DNA of 64,000 nucleotides from the NCBI GenBank assembly GCA_032622095.1, contig CP136064.1, forward strand, positions 186,976,209 through 187,040,208, given 5' to 3'. Shown here piece after piece: positions 12,633 to 26,300 of this stretch. Position 1 is the first letter of the stretch. Every line of letters starts with the position of its first letter. The notes under the pieces were generated by a model. It was given only the letters and a program-made list of their open reading frames with translations. It was not told the DNA's origin and searched no databases. The position numbers and the translations under genes are program-made. The DNA is from Siphonodentalium dalli (taxonomy: Eukaryota > Mollusca > Scaphopoda > Gadilida > Siphonodentaliidae).

Positions 12633-13349
12633 TTGCTAATTATTATTCAGGTAATTTCGTGTTCGAACCAGGAGTCACAATATATAGAATTTGTCAAAGA
12701 CGCTTGCCATTCTAACTGCCATGAAAAGTAACTTGTTTGGCAACTATGATGCCATACCTGGTATTGTATTTATTCGTAATAAACTAATTTTTATCACTGA
12801 AGCGGCTTTTGTTGAGACACCGTTGTTGTAACTGAATGATATAGGGACCCTCAAATCATACCGGGCATCTTTAATGTTACTGAAGTTTGTAATCTACAAA
12901 TAAAAAACACGATATTTCTATCAAAATTTATTTATAAATTAACATCAAAAAGCAAACAATGTAGAAATATTGGCATTTGTATGCAGCAACAAATCATTTG
13001 TATAAACAGCCACAAATATATGGTGTTAGAAATCCGATCTTCATATCAATGGAAATTTGGTGGAATTGGTATTAAAGTACCCAAAGTCTGTTGTTGTGTT
13101 GGGTAAAATCAAAAGTTGGGATTTTGCAACAAAGCTTTCAGATAACATGGGTCAAGTTACTTGTTAGGCTACTGTAAGTTACTGTGGGTGTATTCAAATC
13201 TGCATTCTTGATTGTTCGAGAACGGCAGGTTACCAATACACTGAGAACAGGTTCTTGGCCATCTGAACACCATGAACTGGACTGGGAACACCGTGGAGTA
13301 GGTGTTTGCGGGTTTGGATTTTCACTCACCGACAACTGAACACACCCTG
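12633..13349. other. No gene seen
   Basis: Intergenic, AT-rich. A 94-codon minus frame at 13138-13422 overlaps the short tandem repeat and is not supported. Confidence 0.55.
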
Positions 13350-13475
13350 TATGGCTACTACATTCGAATATACCCTGTATTGCTACTACATTGGAATATA
13401 CCCTTATGTCTACTACATTCAAATATGCCTTGAAAGGCTACTACATTCAAAATAACCCTGTATGGCTACTACTGA
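13350..13475 (+). repeat. Short tandem repeat, about 27-29 bp unit
   Basis: Four to five copies of 'ggctactacattcgaata' + 'taccctgtat'. No function inferred. Confidence 0.85.
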
Positions 13476-13749
13476 TATCACAAAATTTTAATTAATAGGC
13501 CCAATTTTTAGCTGTTTGGTCATATCATGTGACATTTTTTGGTGGAGGAAAGACCTGCATAAGGTTAATATCACTATGAAACCATGCCCCTGCACAACAG
13601 CAATCACCTACCAGAAGCAACAAGATGTTGCAACTAGGGTGCTGGCATGCACCCACGGTTCTAAATTGAAACATGGAAAATGCCATTCGGGCACTCTTTT
13701 CAAAGCAGTCATGATGGAAAATCTCCATATAAAATTTAAATCAGATCCA

Positions 13750-13880
13750 ATAACCCATGGCTGAGATATCTGTGTGAACGGATAAAAAAACCCAAGATTT
13801 CCAGATAAACAAAGAAGGATAACTCTAGAACGGAAAAACATGAACATTATTTGCCCCTCAATTGAAAGCATTTATGAAGG
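13750..13880 (+). repeat. Single diverged mollusc-type module
   Basis: Contains 'gagatatctgtgtgaacg', 'tttccagataaacaaag' and 'ggataactctagaacgg', as in the 18.5 and 45.6 kb arrays. Confidence 0.65.
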
Positions 13881-13946
13881 CAAACCTCCAACCAAATTTC
13901 TTTCAGATCCTTCTTATTCAGTCACAAACACAGAAAGCAGCATTAA

Positions 13947-14206
13947 CCCTTTCAGTGCCAGGGGCCGATCTCATCGGCCCTAATTTACGGTCTGTAAAAT
14001 CGGCCCTAAAAAAAAAATTTAAAAAAAAAAAAAAAAAAATTATTTAAAATTTTTTATTAAAATTGTAAAAAAAAACAAACAAATTGTTAGGCCAATGCAT
14101 TCTCTTATATATGCGAGGCGACCTATGGTCGACTCGCATATATAAGAGAATGCATTGGCACAGGGTATATGGGTTGATACAAAAATCGGACTTTGCACTC
14201 AAAGGG
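13947..14206. mobile_element. TTAA-flanked MITE, copy C2
   Basis: Close relative of C1 with the same ends and the same 'cattctcttatatatgcg' hairpin (14093-14157), plus an expanded A-rich tract at about 14008-14085. TTAA at both borders. Confidence 0.87.
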
Positions 14207-14230
14207 TTAAAACATAAAACATCTGCTTAA

Positions 14231-14484
14231 CCCTTCCATGACTGGAGCTTCCTGAAATTTTGCGAAACCCCTGTGCCAATTCATTCTCTTATATACGCGA
14301 GTCTCCCATAGGGAGCCTCGCATATATAAGAGATTACATTGGCCTAACAATATTTACCTTGACCTTGTAAGCTAGTGCATTCTCTTATATATGCGAGGCT
14401 CCCTATGGGACACTCACATTTATAAGAGAATGCATGGCACAGGATATTTAATGCTGCACCAGCACAGCTCCCGTCATGACAGGG
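14231..14484. mobile_element. TTAA-flanked MITE, copy C3 (two hairpins)
   Basis: Ends CCCTTCCATGACTGGAG / CCCGTCATGACAGGG, with TTAA at both borders. It has two successive 'ttcattctcttatata'-type hairpins (about 14277-14345 and 14374-14432). Only 20 bp separate it from C2. Confidence 0.86.
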
Positions 14485-14884
14485 TTAAAGCAACAGTATC
14501 TGAGAGATATCAGTAATCTCTCTTCTCCTTCAGAAAGTTCTGTGCTCCGTTTCTATATCACATATGCAGTAATGGCAACCTGCATATCACATAGCATCAC
14601 AAGATCCGCATCTAATCATATGTTTGTATAAACGAGGTCTTTGGAATTTCATTCATGTTATCTGTATCATCTGTGGAAAAAGTAAATGGAGCTGTCACCT
14701 GTTGTCCTCACTATAAACGCTGACAGTGTCTAATCATAAGTCTTCACAAATGTTGTCTTTGTTATTAATAGTTTCCATTTTTCTTCAAGAGGGAGTTCAT
14801 CTGGTAAAGAAACAGACATGTAGTATTGATTCACTCTAATATAGCACATATCTCACAACTTCAGAACAAATTTGAAAACAAATT

Positions 14885-15092
14885 AAGACACTTTTTACTA
14901 AATACTCATTGACATGAATTTCTGAAAATGTCCAGATAATAAGTTCAACCCACAGTCATTACCTGAACATTTCCCGCCAACAAATAGAAATTCTGTCATC
15001 TGCTTATAATTTCTGAATACCCCTCCATATGAATAATAAACCATTCCATTGTATATATTCTCCAATAGAGAATCCATTCAGTAAAGAAAGGG
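14885..15092. mobile_element. TTAA-type element, copy C10, left end unclear
   Basis: The right end 'cagtaaagaaaggg' before TTAA and the internal 'cagataataagttcaac' match C9 and C12. The left limit is not visible, so the start is approximate. Confidence 0.6.
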
Positions 15093-15108
15093 TTAAACTA
15101 TCTTATGG

Positions 15109-15546
15109 TCAAGCCTTATTATATTGTGTCTGTCATTTGCAGAATGAGGTCCCCAGAGGGTGAATTTAGTGACGCTATCCCACATAGCAGGCTAGCATCA
15201 CCAAATACATCCTCTGGTAACCTCATTCTGCATGGCCTCATCTGCTATGAGAGACATAGACTCAGATTTGAAGTTACCAAATGGTGAATATTGTGATGTA
15301 CACCCATTGGGAACCCTGATTATGCAATGTGTCGTTACCAATTTGGGGATATAGAAAACTAAACTAAAAAAGTTTCTGTAGAAATTTGATAATAAAGAAT
15401 CTTTCCAGAAAAGATGAGGCCTAAGCAGAATGAGGTCCCCAGAGGGTGAATCTAGTGATGCTAGCCCGCTATGCGGGATAGGGTCACAAAATTCACCCTC
15501 TGGGGATCTCATTCTGCAAATGACAAGCAAATTAAACTCAGACTTG
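15109..15546. mobile_element. Family B two-hairpin element, copy B4
   Basis: Hairpin 1 at about 15139-15231, spacer, hairpin 2 at about 15427-15515, outer ends 'gtcaagcc' and 'cagacttgc'. The spacer is more diverged than in B2 and B3 while the hairpin stems stay alike. Confidence 0.8.
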
Positions 15547-15969
15547 CTCCTGGTTTTGGATAGTACTGCTATTCTGGGAGCGGTACATGTATTTTTGGGG
15601 TGTGAAAACTGGGGAAAAACCACGACTATTTCTCATTTTGAACATGGCCAATGTTCGGGCAACTCATACCCAGAAATATTCCAGTCAGCACCCATTTATC
15701 ATGATGCAACCAACTATCATAAAACTATTATTGTAAGTTCAATCTTGAAGACTCAAGTTATGCATTGGCCTAGGATATTCTGGTAGGGTTTTACATATTT
15801 GATAGTGTTATGTGTAGAGTTAAAGGCCAGGTTAAAGATACATAATCCTCAGTCTGAGTAAACTCATACCTAAATATTCATTATAACATTGAATATTAGG
15901 TCTGACGGATAACATCGCTATCTCATTTCCAAGTCCTCGGGATTCCGTAATCTGATTGATTGCGTAAAT

Positions 15970-16140
15970 TATTTTCCGTCCAATGAAACCGTATGGGTTA
16001 ATAAACAAGTGTTAGTGGGCGGAGACTCCCATAATGTCACCTCTAAATATAGTAACAGAGCGGAATTTCGAGGCTTGCAAATACAACAGACAGAAAACAT
16101 GGCTTCGAAATTATATATTCGGTACGATTCCGATTAATTT
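15970..16140 (+). promoter_or_regulatory. Promoter-like segment with a 12-codon ORF
   Basis: In order there are a CCAAT motif ('gtccaatgaaacc'), a GGGCGG box ('agtgggcggagac'), a TATA-like 'ctctaaatatag', and then ATGGCTTCGAAA opening a 12-codon frame (MASKLYIRYDSD). Order and spacing resemble a small pol II promoter on the plus strand. No exon or homologous protein follows, so this may be a transposon promoter or chance. Confidence 0.2.
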
Positions 16141-16659
16141 GAAGGATGTGCTGGACCTGATAGATAGGCCTGCGTATGGTACCAACTTGGCCTCCCATAA
16201 ATATAAATAGAACTTTACTCATGTCCGTGTATTTGATTTACTTTATTGTAACATGGTTTGCAAATCAAATTATTTGCCGTAAAAAAGTCATCTGAAAGTC
16301 AAACACCGAGGAAATGACTTAATTTTATGCTTTTAAATAGTTCTAAAGCATCATTTTTGATGACGACCTTATTGTTTGCTCTCGGATGCAGCTTTCCCGT
16401 TGATGCAGCGAGTTCATCTCCCGAAAAAGTATAGTCGCACACACGACAAATATTATCTTCTGTAAGTTATGTCGCGACACAGGCCTTCTGTGGGTTGATG
16501 AGTCGGCGAAGCACAACAAATAACACGTGGGGACACCTGTCAATCATCGATGTATTTTTAAAAATCCGTGACGTCATTTTGGGGAAGCTCTTCGCTGAAT
16601 AGAAATGGTTTCGGCGACATTAGCTCCAGACTCTATATTTCAAATATAGAGTCGACGTT

Positions 16660-17110
16660 CACCCAGACTGCATAATCCTAATTTACCGCTCAAAATTACT
16701 ATTTCCTTGACTTCGGGGGTAAAAAATATTTTATTCGAGTCAAGGAAACCACCCATAAAAGCTCAGAGTGATCAGATATCTATGTTTGAAATCTATTATT
16801 TTTCACCACCGATAATTTTAAGTGGCCCAGTAAACAGTCGACGAGAGAAGGTCTCGGACCAAACTGCAGATGAAGATGGATAACTCTAAAATCAATTGGC
16901 TTTTTTGTGTCAGATACTTGACAAACCGGCAAAATTTTGTTGAATAAAATGTTGATAAATAACAGGTTTTGGGCAATTTTATACTATAGCTGACTGTGGT
17001 TAGCATTATTTTTGAGCAATTACTCGATTCTGATAACTGGTGCGGCATTTCAAAAAATGTTGCTGGAATCTGATGATTTGGAGACCATCGAATCGGATTG
17101 AGTACGTTTA
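16660..17110 (+). mobile_element. Single-arm relative of the 56.2 kb fold-back element
   Basis: The stretch from about 16680 to 16910 matches one arm ('ccttgacttcgggggtaaa', 'agctcagagtgatcagat', 'gaagatggataactc'). No inverted partner follows; about 17090 has 'cggattgagtacg', an end-like motif. Limits are approximate. Confidence 0.65.
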
Positions 17111-17223
17111 AGCACTATATGAAAAAATATCACCATTATAAACAATGATAAGGTTTGGCCGGACAGGATCATATCTCTGAGTACAATTGTCAACATAATC
17201 AATCTGCTCAAGTTCTATTATCT

Positions 17224-17393
17224 TCAACAGAAATTATGATTATAATTTATAGCAAAAATACTAGACATACCTGGCACCAGCAGTGTACAAATCTGCTGTA
17301 GGGATAAAAGTGTGTCCCTCTGACTTAATGACAACGACTCATCTCGCATCTTAGCTATATTTTCCAGAGCTACTTCTATAGACTCTCCAGGAA
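17224..17393 (-). CDS. HEATR6: HEATR6 exon n (last recognised; 3' limit uncertain)
   Basis: The acceptor is 'ttttctctcctag' at 17394. With the base carried in it reads VPGESIEVALENIAKMRDES then LSLSQRDTLLSLQQICTLLV. This fits the extreme C terminus of human HEATR6 (MVRMALKHMGS, RRAIMGFLEEILAV). Two endings are possible. One is read-through to a stop at 17224-17226, adding a short tail of low similarity. The other is splicing at 17271, where 'gtgccag|gtatgt' is a fair donor, to a short final exon I could not find. Only one of these ends can be right. Confidence 0.82.
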
Positions 17394-20300
17394 CTAGGAG
17401 AGAAAACAATGATAATTTAATAGTTATGAATTCAAACTAAAATTAAATAATTAAATGTAGTAAGTGGTTACGTGTTGGAGATATTTAAGCCATAACTCTT
17501 GTCTTAATTAAGGTTATGCAGCTATAACTGAAAAGTTTGAAGACACATACTATAATGGGCATAGCAAATTAAAGTAAATATGTCTTCAAACTTTTCAGTT
17601 ATCACTCATAACCTTTATCAAAATAAGAGTTATTTCTTATAATTTAATCCGTCGTTCGCAGCAGAACCACCATAAGTAGAAGATAGAACTAAAATTTCTG
17701 AGATTATTTCCAAACAAAACCACGCATGAAGTGGAAATTCCTCGTTTTGATTGGTTAGCGAAAATAGATCACGCAATTGCATAGCACGTGTTAGTTGTTC
17801 GCCTGTTGTTTAGTTTGATTTCTTGCAAATGTTAGCCTGAATATTGTTGATTTCTATTGGTACGTGTGCACCAAGGGCCAGTGGCGGTTATATGTTGGCA
17901 TGCAGGGCAGTCTACCTCAATGAATTCTGATGCAACATCAAAATTCCATTTTAAATCATCTAACGTATCAAATAGTTTTCATGTACATTTTTTAGGCATG
18001 CAGTATAGGTGTGGTCATATCACTTGGTCCTAACTGGTTGACAGGCTGTAGCAGAGAGTATTTACAGTAATGCTCTAATTAATCGACCTCTTAACCAAAG
18101 CAGAATTATGGGTAACTTTTCAGGATTTAGTCGGAAATATGGCTTGTTGCCATTCATCGGAAAGCTCTCCCCGAGAGCTTTCCGATGAATGGCAACAAGC
18201 CATATTTCCGACTAAATCTTGAAAAGTTACCCATAATTCTGCTTTGGTTAAGAGGTCGATTAATTAGAGCATTACTGTATGTGACAACCACTTGTTCACA
18301 CTATTTCGTGAATTGACAGCTTATGATTAAATTCTGACCCATTGACACCCTTTAGTAATATGCACATTTTATATTATATACCAAAATAAGCAAGGCACCT
18401 TCACATTTTGCAGAATTTTTACTAAAAAATTTAACAAGAGGTTGCACCATGGTTGATGGGATACCCCCATGGTGAAAATTTAAATATGGGCAGGTCAGAA
18501 ACCAAATTGTGAAAAAAAATGTGATGAACGAACAAATTACTTGAATTACGAACAATGGACGGAAATCCAACATTTTCAGATAAAGAAAAAACGGATAACT
18601 CTTGAACGGAAAATGTGAACAACGTCAATGAACCCTCTTTTAAAATCCCTCATGATGCCAAACCTGCATACCAAATTTCATTGAGATCCAATAACCTATG
18701 AGATATATGAGTGGAGGGACATAAATCCAACATTTTCAGATAAACAAAGAGGGATAACTCTTGAACGGAAAATGCGAACAACATCAATGAACCCTCTTTT
18801 GAAAGCCGTCCCTGATAACAAAACCTTCATACCAAATTTCATCAATATACGATAACCCATGGTTGAGATATATGAGCGGATGGACAGTCGCACAGACGGA
18901 TGGACAGACGAATGCATGTAATCCAGTATACCCCCCCCCCCCTCTTTTTGGGATGGGGTATAATTATTTAGACTAGACATTTTATGTAACCAAACTGAAT
19001 GACCAATATAGTTAGCCTTTTTGGCTGAGATTCCAATATAGGAGTATTCCATAAGTTTCTCTGAATGTTATGAAATATCTGCATTTATTTTGAAACATTT
19101 TTAAACACAGAAAAGATCAATTTTCAATGCACAATTTTAATCTAATATTTAAGAATTTGTTTGAAAGAATTAGGGGTATAAGGAGTCAGCTAATCATCAC
19201 TATTAGCCAGGTTTAGCAACACGTACATGTAACTTACATCATTGCCATTGCCAACGAAAGTCACCTGACTCATTTCACCAGTTCACCCACACATACACGA
19301 CCATTCAGTTTAGAAGTTTTGTATCCAACATGTAGCAAACAGCAGAAATCTATAAACATGAAGGTTTGGTGCCATAAAATAATATGACTTTTCTAACCAG
19401 GTGCATTTCCATAGCCATCCCATAAGAACACATGTTACAAGTCATGCTATTGTTATCCTCATTGTGCACAGGTGTAGGTAGCATGCACACCCCATACTAA
19501 CCTTTTGTTTTTGGCTGACCACTCCCCAGTTTCCATGCATCCAGGAATGTTATATAATGTTCCATGTGATTGGTCAGGACAGACTGCAAACTGTCAAGGT
19601 CACTTAGAGTTGTTAGGGACAACAGATGTAGTATGGTTATCAAAATCTGAAAGGTAAAGTATATATTAACCCTTTCTTTACTAAATGGATTCTCGCATGA
19701 ATTATAAAAGTATACGTTGGAATTGTCTATTATTCAGTAAATATAAGCAAACGGCAGATAATTTTTAAGTGCAGAAGGATTACTATTAACTGATATAATA
19801 TTCAGATAATAAGTTCAACAAATGATCTGATGATCTGAATATTTCCTTCGGGGGAACTACTCGTCAATGAGAATTTAGTAAATAAAGGGTTAACTTGTTA
19901 AAATAGTGTCTTTTTCAACTGACGCAGCTCCCGTCATGGAAGAATTAACCCTTTACCCAACAAACCTGCCAAAAATGCCCAAACAAAGCTTCAACAGCCT
20001 AAAATATCTTCCGTCTGTCTCAATAACACCAGACAAATATGGATATCATTGGAACCGGTTCATTGACCACATTGTGATGGTTACAGTTATGCCCTGTGCC
20101 GATGCATTCTCTTATATATGCGAGTCGACCATAGGTCGCCTCGCATATATAAGTGAATGCATTGGCCTAAAAAAAACACTTTTTACCATTTTTTTCTTAC
20201 ATTCTTTAACAATTTTAGAATTTTTTCTTACATTTTTTAACAATTTTTATAATATTTTTCTACATTCTTTGACAATTTTATCATTTTTAATATGTGTTAA

Positions 20301-23300
20301 GCCAATGCATTCTCTTATATATGCGAGGCGACCTATGGTCGAGGTCGACTCGCATATATAAGAGAATGCATTGGCACAGGGCCGTTCTGTTGGGTAAAGG
20401 GTTAAATCACCAGGTCTGGAACATCCTAAATTCAACTAGAACAGAAAATCCAGAAAAAACGATTGAACACTCCATTGAATAACCTCAAAGTAGTGAACAT
20501 CCATACCAAATTTCATTCAGATCTGACAACTGGTGTTTGAGATAAATGCTCGGGCGGACAAAATAGCCATTTCCAGGTAAACAAAGATGAATAACTCAAG
20601 AACGGAAAAAAAAATGATTGAAAAAACACTCGATTGAATGCCCTCATAGTAGTGAACATGCATACCAAATTTCATTCAGATCCGACAACCGGTGTTTGAG
20701 ATATCTGCCTGGATAGACGGACAGATGGAAAAATGGAGGGATAACGTCCGGATGGATGTCCAGACGGACGGACAGACGAGGTTAATCCAGTATACCCCCA
20801 TTCTCTTTGAGAGTGGGGGTATAACTATTATAGCTGTATTCAGTTGTATTGAATTTAATATAGAATGTGGATATTATCATTTTATGGATTCCATACAAGA
20901 GGCATAATCCAAAATCAAATACAGTAATGCCCGAAATAATCAACTCCTTAACCACAGCAGAATTATAGGTAACTTTTCAGGATTTAGTTGGAAATATGGC
21001 TTGTTGCCATTCATCGCAAAGCTCTCAGTGAGAGTTTTCCGATGAATGGCAACAAGCATTATTAAATTAAATTTATGATGTTCCAGACAAGATCACTGAA
21101 AAGATATTAATTCACAAACTCTTCCATGACTGAAGCTTCCTGAAATTTTGCGAAAACCCTGTGCCAATGCATCACATATGCGAGGCTCCCATAGATAGCC
21201 TCGCATATATAAGAGAATGCAATAGTCTAACAATATTTACATTGACCTTGTAAGCAAGTGCATTCTCTTATATATACGATGCTCCCTATGGGAGACTCGC
21301 ATTTATATAAAAGAATGCACTGGCACATAATCTGTAATGCTGCACCAGCATGGCTCCAGTCATGAAAGGGTTAAAGTCTAAGGTCCAGAAGATATTTGTA
21401 TTCTATTCAAGAAGCAGCCAGATGGCTACTGTATTGTACGATAGTGTTAAATTTTGTAGTATACCCTTACATGTTGATTGCATAAAAGGTTTATTAGTGT
21501 AGAAATCAACCTACGGAATTTTTAAATCTGTGAACTGAGTGGAAGAATCAAAGAGTTTGAATTTTACAGTACCTGATCTGTGAGGTTATCTCTATGTTTG
21601 AATTCTGCAAAATCAGAGATCTCCTCAGCGCTTTGTAGGGCAACAAACATGCTGCTCCAGATGCTACAGAAATGGTCCACATCACCAAGATAGATCCTCC
21701 GCTTCACAGAGGACATCGCAACAGCTGCGTTAATCCTCCCCTTAAAATTCTTGCATTCTTTTGTGACACAACATAATGTATCCAATACTGTTTGCTAGAA
21801 ATTAAAACAAGCATGAAAGTTTAAATGATGTCGCCAAATAATCAACACCAACAACCAATTAAACGAAGTCAATGTTTAGCATTTTTATCTTCCTTTTTTC
21901 ACCTTTGATTTTCCTTTAACGTTCAGGCCATTTTCAAGCTTTCGCTTGTACAGGCCTATCTTCTTGAGCTCACTTACTGATTTTTTGTTGCACATCTTGA
22001 TCGGTTAAAATTTATACATAAATTTATTATCTTTTTGTTGGAAGCCATCATTCAGATAAGATTTAAATTGGTTTAAAGAGCCAGAATTTATGCATAGATC
22101 TGTGAGTTTGTATATTTTATAACGATTAAAAAAAAATCAGAAGATAGTTGAAGATTTTGTGTTGCAGACAAAGATCATGTGGTATCCCGTTGACAACGCA
22201 TAGATACACAATGATAGAAAAATATAAAGTTGTACTCATGCAATCATGAATTGTTATATTATAAAGCCTATGCCTGTATTTTATGTAGGACCTAACTGTT
22301 CTCATAAAAGAAATCACAGATGAAGACTTTGGAATATTATTAAATATATTCTACCATGATGTATTAATAAATTATCGTATATTATTTCAGATTTACGTGC
22401 AGTTATGCACATATACATAAACATATGCTTGTGCTTCTCTCGTCTTTTCATTACCGGATAATTCAAGTCCATATCATATTATGTATACAGATTGCATATA
22501 TGTGAAGACTTGAATTGTTATATATAAAAGTGTTATAGATATAGAACATCTTGAAAACATTCCAAAGTTTCCAGATACCCTTAGTCGTGTGGCAATAAAG
22601 AGTGTTTAGTTTTAATTTATCATAATGCGTTATAACAAAACAAAATTGGTTTATTGTTGAGGTATTTCATAAATTTTATTATGCCATCATGATATTTTTA
22701 AAAATATAATATATATTTCCTTAAAGAAAGCCTGAACACTGAACTATATGGATAGATGTCCTGCGTTTGTAAAACCATAGTAGAAAAGGGGTTAACTTTT
22801 TTGTGGTCGTCTACGGTACCTCACGGTCTTTAGTGGCTTGCTCGTATTAGTCACGCATGCGCAGTCCCCATATAACCGACTTAATTCGCCAGTTTATTTT
22901 CAACTCAATCAGGAGATTGGCGAGTTGCGGGGTTGGGAATGGCACCGCCATGGGAGGGCCCTATGATAGTTCAGTGTTCAGGCTTTCTTTAAGGAAATAT
23001 ATATTATATTTTTAAAAATATCATATTTCCGCTAAAGGAAGCCGTTCACACTGAACTATATGGATTAGAATGCAAGCCCAGGAGGAGGCACGAGCAATAA
23101 AGTTAATAGCCAAATTTTGGAGGGAATGCACTCTTCTAAAACAGATTGTACCTAAATATGAACTCTTTAATGAATCTGTTATGATTAGGTACGTAAAATA
23201 ACTCATATAATTAGAGTGCTATATTGCCCAAACATGTACCTCCCCCCCTTGATTTTGGAAGCAACATCCCAGGTGGTGCCATTCAAGTCAGAATTGCGAG

Positions 23301-26300
23301 CGAACCGAGCAATTCTCTGTTCTTCATCCGTCAGTTCTAAGAATCCAGCCGATTCGAGATTCGAGGAGACTAACTCCCTCTCCGCCTTAGCGACATAACG
23401 ACCTGCACAGGAGGAGGCCCACTCCAAAGATGGCAAGACAACCAACATTAAGAGTTTAACTAACTGCTGTTCACCAATGCAAATGGCAGATAACCTGATG
23501 CCCAATCTATGGCACAGGTATCAAATGGAGAGCCCATTAGCCGAAATGGGTTATACAACTATAAGCGAGTCAAGCCATCGGATCAGAGGGAGCCCCCACC
23601 ATCGCATGCTGCAGGTGGTCATGCCCAAGCTAATATCCTGGCCAAGCTGGAGGGTGGGGAGAGGTCATTTTTCTCCGATCCCTTCACGGAGGAGTGGCAG
23701 GCAAGGCCGTGTCGTCATTTCGTTCTGCGATCGTGACCAGGGGGACTCGGCGCTTTACCTCATGGGTACGGCCCCTGCCCTACGCTTAAGCTGCCTAAGG
23801 CCATCGATACGTACGCACGCGATTTTTGGCAGCTTTAGCGCCCAGAACCGCTAGCGTCTGGTGGGGGCCAAATAGCCTGGAGGTCCCAAGTACCCCTGCA
23901 GCTCCACCAGACGTATCCCCACGAATTGGTTAAACCGTCGAGACGTATTTACCGGAGGAGCGTGAACTGGTCCTGCCCTTAGAACAGTTATCACACGTTC
24001 ACATGTCCCTGAGGTACCTATGTATCACAATATACACATTGCGTATATATATATATAAAATGATATAATATATATATCCGGGGGATATACATATTAAGTT
24101 TTCCTCATGAGACCATATCAGAAGGCCCTTCCAAAGCTGCGCCCATTAATCTAATGGGCGGAGCCAGATCACAGCTCCCTGTCATGATCCAACGTATCAC
24201 TAAATATAGATATACAACCCCACAGAGAACATGTCTCATGTCTCTGAGGTACCTATGTATCACCGTTTTACAAGATATCATTGCAGAAACCCGGTGACAC
24301 AAATCTTTCGCATATATAGATATATAAAATGATATAATAGATATATCATGGTGATATATAAGTCATCATGAGATCATGTCAGAAGACCCTACTAAAGCTG
24401 CGCCCAACAATCCAATGGTCGGAGCCAGAGCAGAGATCCCTGGCACAATCCAATGTATCATTAAAGATATATATATAGCCCCTCAGAGAACATGGCCGAA
24501 CACCGCAGGTGACCAGAGCATCCGATGAGAAAGCAAACCGCTACTCTCAGGTGCCAAAACAATAGTGTCGGTACGAGTATTAATTTTGGAGAAATTTCCC
24601 AACGAGCACCATCCTTTGGAATGGAGACAGACAGCAAAATGTGCAATCACAAGTATTATGTTCAGCCTAAATCCACACACATTACTATTATTAGGCCATC
24701 ACGACCACTAGGCACCTGAGAGCAGTCCGCGTTCCCAGCGGAATACCCACCGCGATCCGATTCTAAGAAATGAAGGTGCGCCTTCTACAACCGAAATCAG
24801 TTCAAATGATGTAACATGTAGTCAGATGATGAACACAGGTAAATTTTCACGGTCACCATACGGAATATTCAGGTCCGAGCCTCTGCCCCCCCCAAACATG
24901 CAGCAGAACGACCTAGGTGTGTGATAGGTCGGTTAGTGTGAAGCATGCAGCAAACTAGGGGAAGACCCGCTCTAAAAATGGCTCCCCTAGGAAGGAAAGG
25001 AAAGAAATTATCATTCTCCTAGTAAAGGATACACATACCGTTATAATGTTGTTTTATTTTAATTTGAAGAGCCAAGATAGAGAGGAACTCCCCCGACCTA
25101 AGTGGTCCCGCTTATGGCATGTTTAAGGAAGAGAGGACAGCATAGACCGAAATGCGCAGTTGGCAGCATGGCTTCAGGCCCTTATGATCGGGCATCTGTG
25201 CCATGTGGATGGGATGCCACTCGAACAGGGTGGTCCCCTGCCTGCGTCTTAGGAAAGGTCGGTAATGCTGGTCAATGAGCTTCCTCGAAAGCTTAGCTGG
25301 ACAGCGCAAACGTCTTTGCCTGTTTTATTGTCTATGTGCCAGATAATCAAATTGATATGGGCAATAGAAGTATGAAGAGCCATGCTGATGGCCTCTTGTC
25401 GGAAAGGCTATTGGCAGTGGTCGTGGGACACATGGCAATATAAATGGTTTCCATGTAAATATGCTTCATTCGTGTGTGAAGTATATTCGCCATATCAACG
25501 GTATGAAAGGTCGGGACACGTATATATATTTTAAAATTCATTGAGACACCAACTAGTCCATGAATACCTTCAAAATACCTACCATGCCCTTTATGAACAA
25601 TACATGCTGTATTGGATGTACAGCCTGTTCTTGTACCAAGCTCACATTTGATATGGTTACTTGTCATAAATAATGTCTCCCCCCACCTTCCTCGTCTTGG
25701 AATACCACTGCTATTATATCGTTATTCATTGGGGAGCGTCATCCAGGCCACGGTCGCCAGTTATTGCCAGTGGACCAGTTACCTGGAGGGGTCAAGTCAC
25801 CACGACTCTAAATACCTGTCAGGCTGGAATCATTCACATAATTGAATCAAGAAGGGGAAAGGTTGTTCAAACCAAAGTATCTTCAAATATATTTTTAGAT
25901 AGTGAAACCATGAGTAAACACCGTCAGAGTGACGATAAGCCTCTTGCCTTACTCTAGAGAATGCAAACCGGAGCACCCATGATTTGTAATTTTTGTGTCC
26001 CAATTAGAGCCATATCCAGAATCGTAGTAATCCAGACCCCCCCCTGCTTCTTTTCAGTAAACCTACACAGGAAGGAAAGCAATTATGTTTGTATTCCGGA
26101 AGGAGACACAATTTTGTCGAGATACAACCCAGCAATTTTGAAAGGATGGGTTAATCTTTGGATACAATTCAGAATAACTAAAATCTGGAATTATAGTGAA
26201 ACTGTCATCACGATTAATTTTAGTGTCATGCTTGCAATCATTAAATGCTAGCAGTTATAAATTTTGACAGTGAAGTTGAAGCACTGTACGAGAATCGAAT

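Noticed and set aside
15198-15623. 141-codon minus-strand frame
   Set aside because: It spans both hairpins of family B element B4, and the repeated PEGEFCD-like peptide comes from the shared stem.
16343-16543. 66-codon minus-strand frame
   Set aside because: No motif, no splice partner in phase with HEATR6 exon n, and the composition is that of the surrounding intergenic DNA.
20294-20361. CRISPR-like array from repeated 'cattctcttatatatgcg' words
   Set aside because: The repeats are paired hairpin arms in scattered TTAA elements, with no regular spacers, in a eukaryotic genome.
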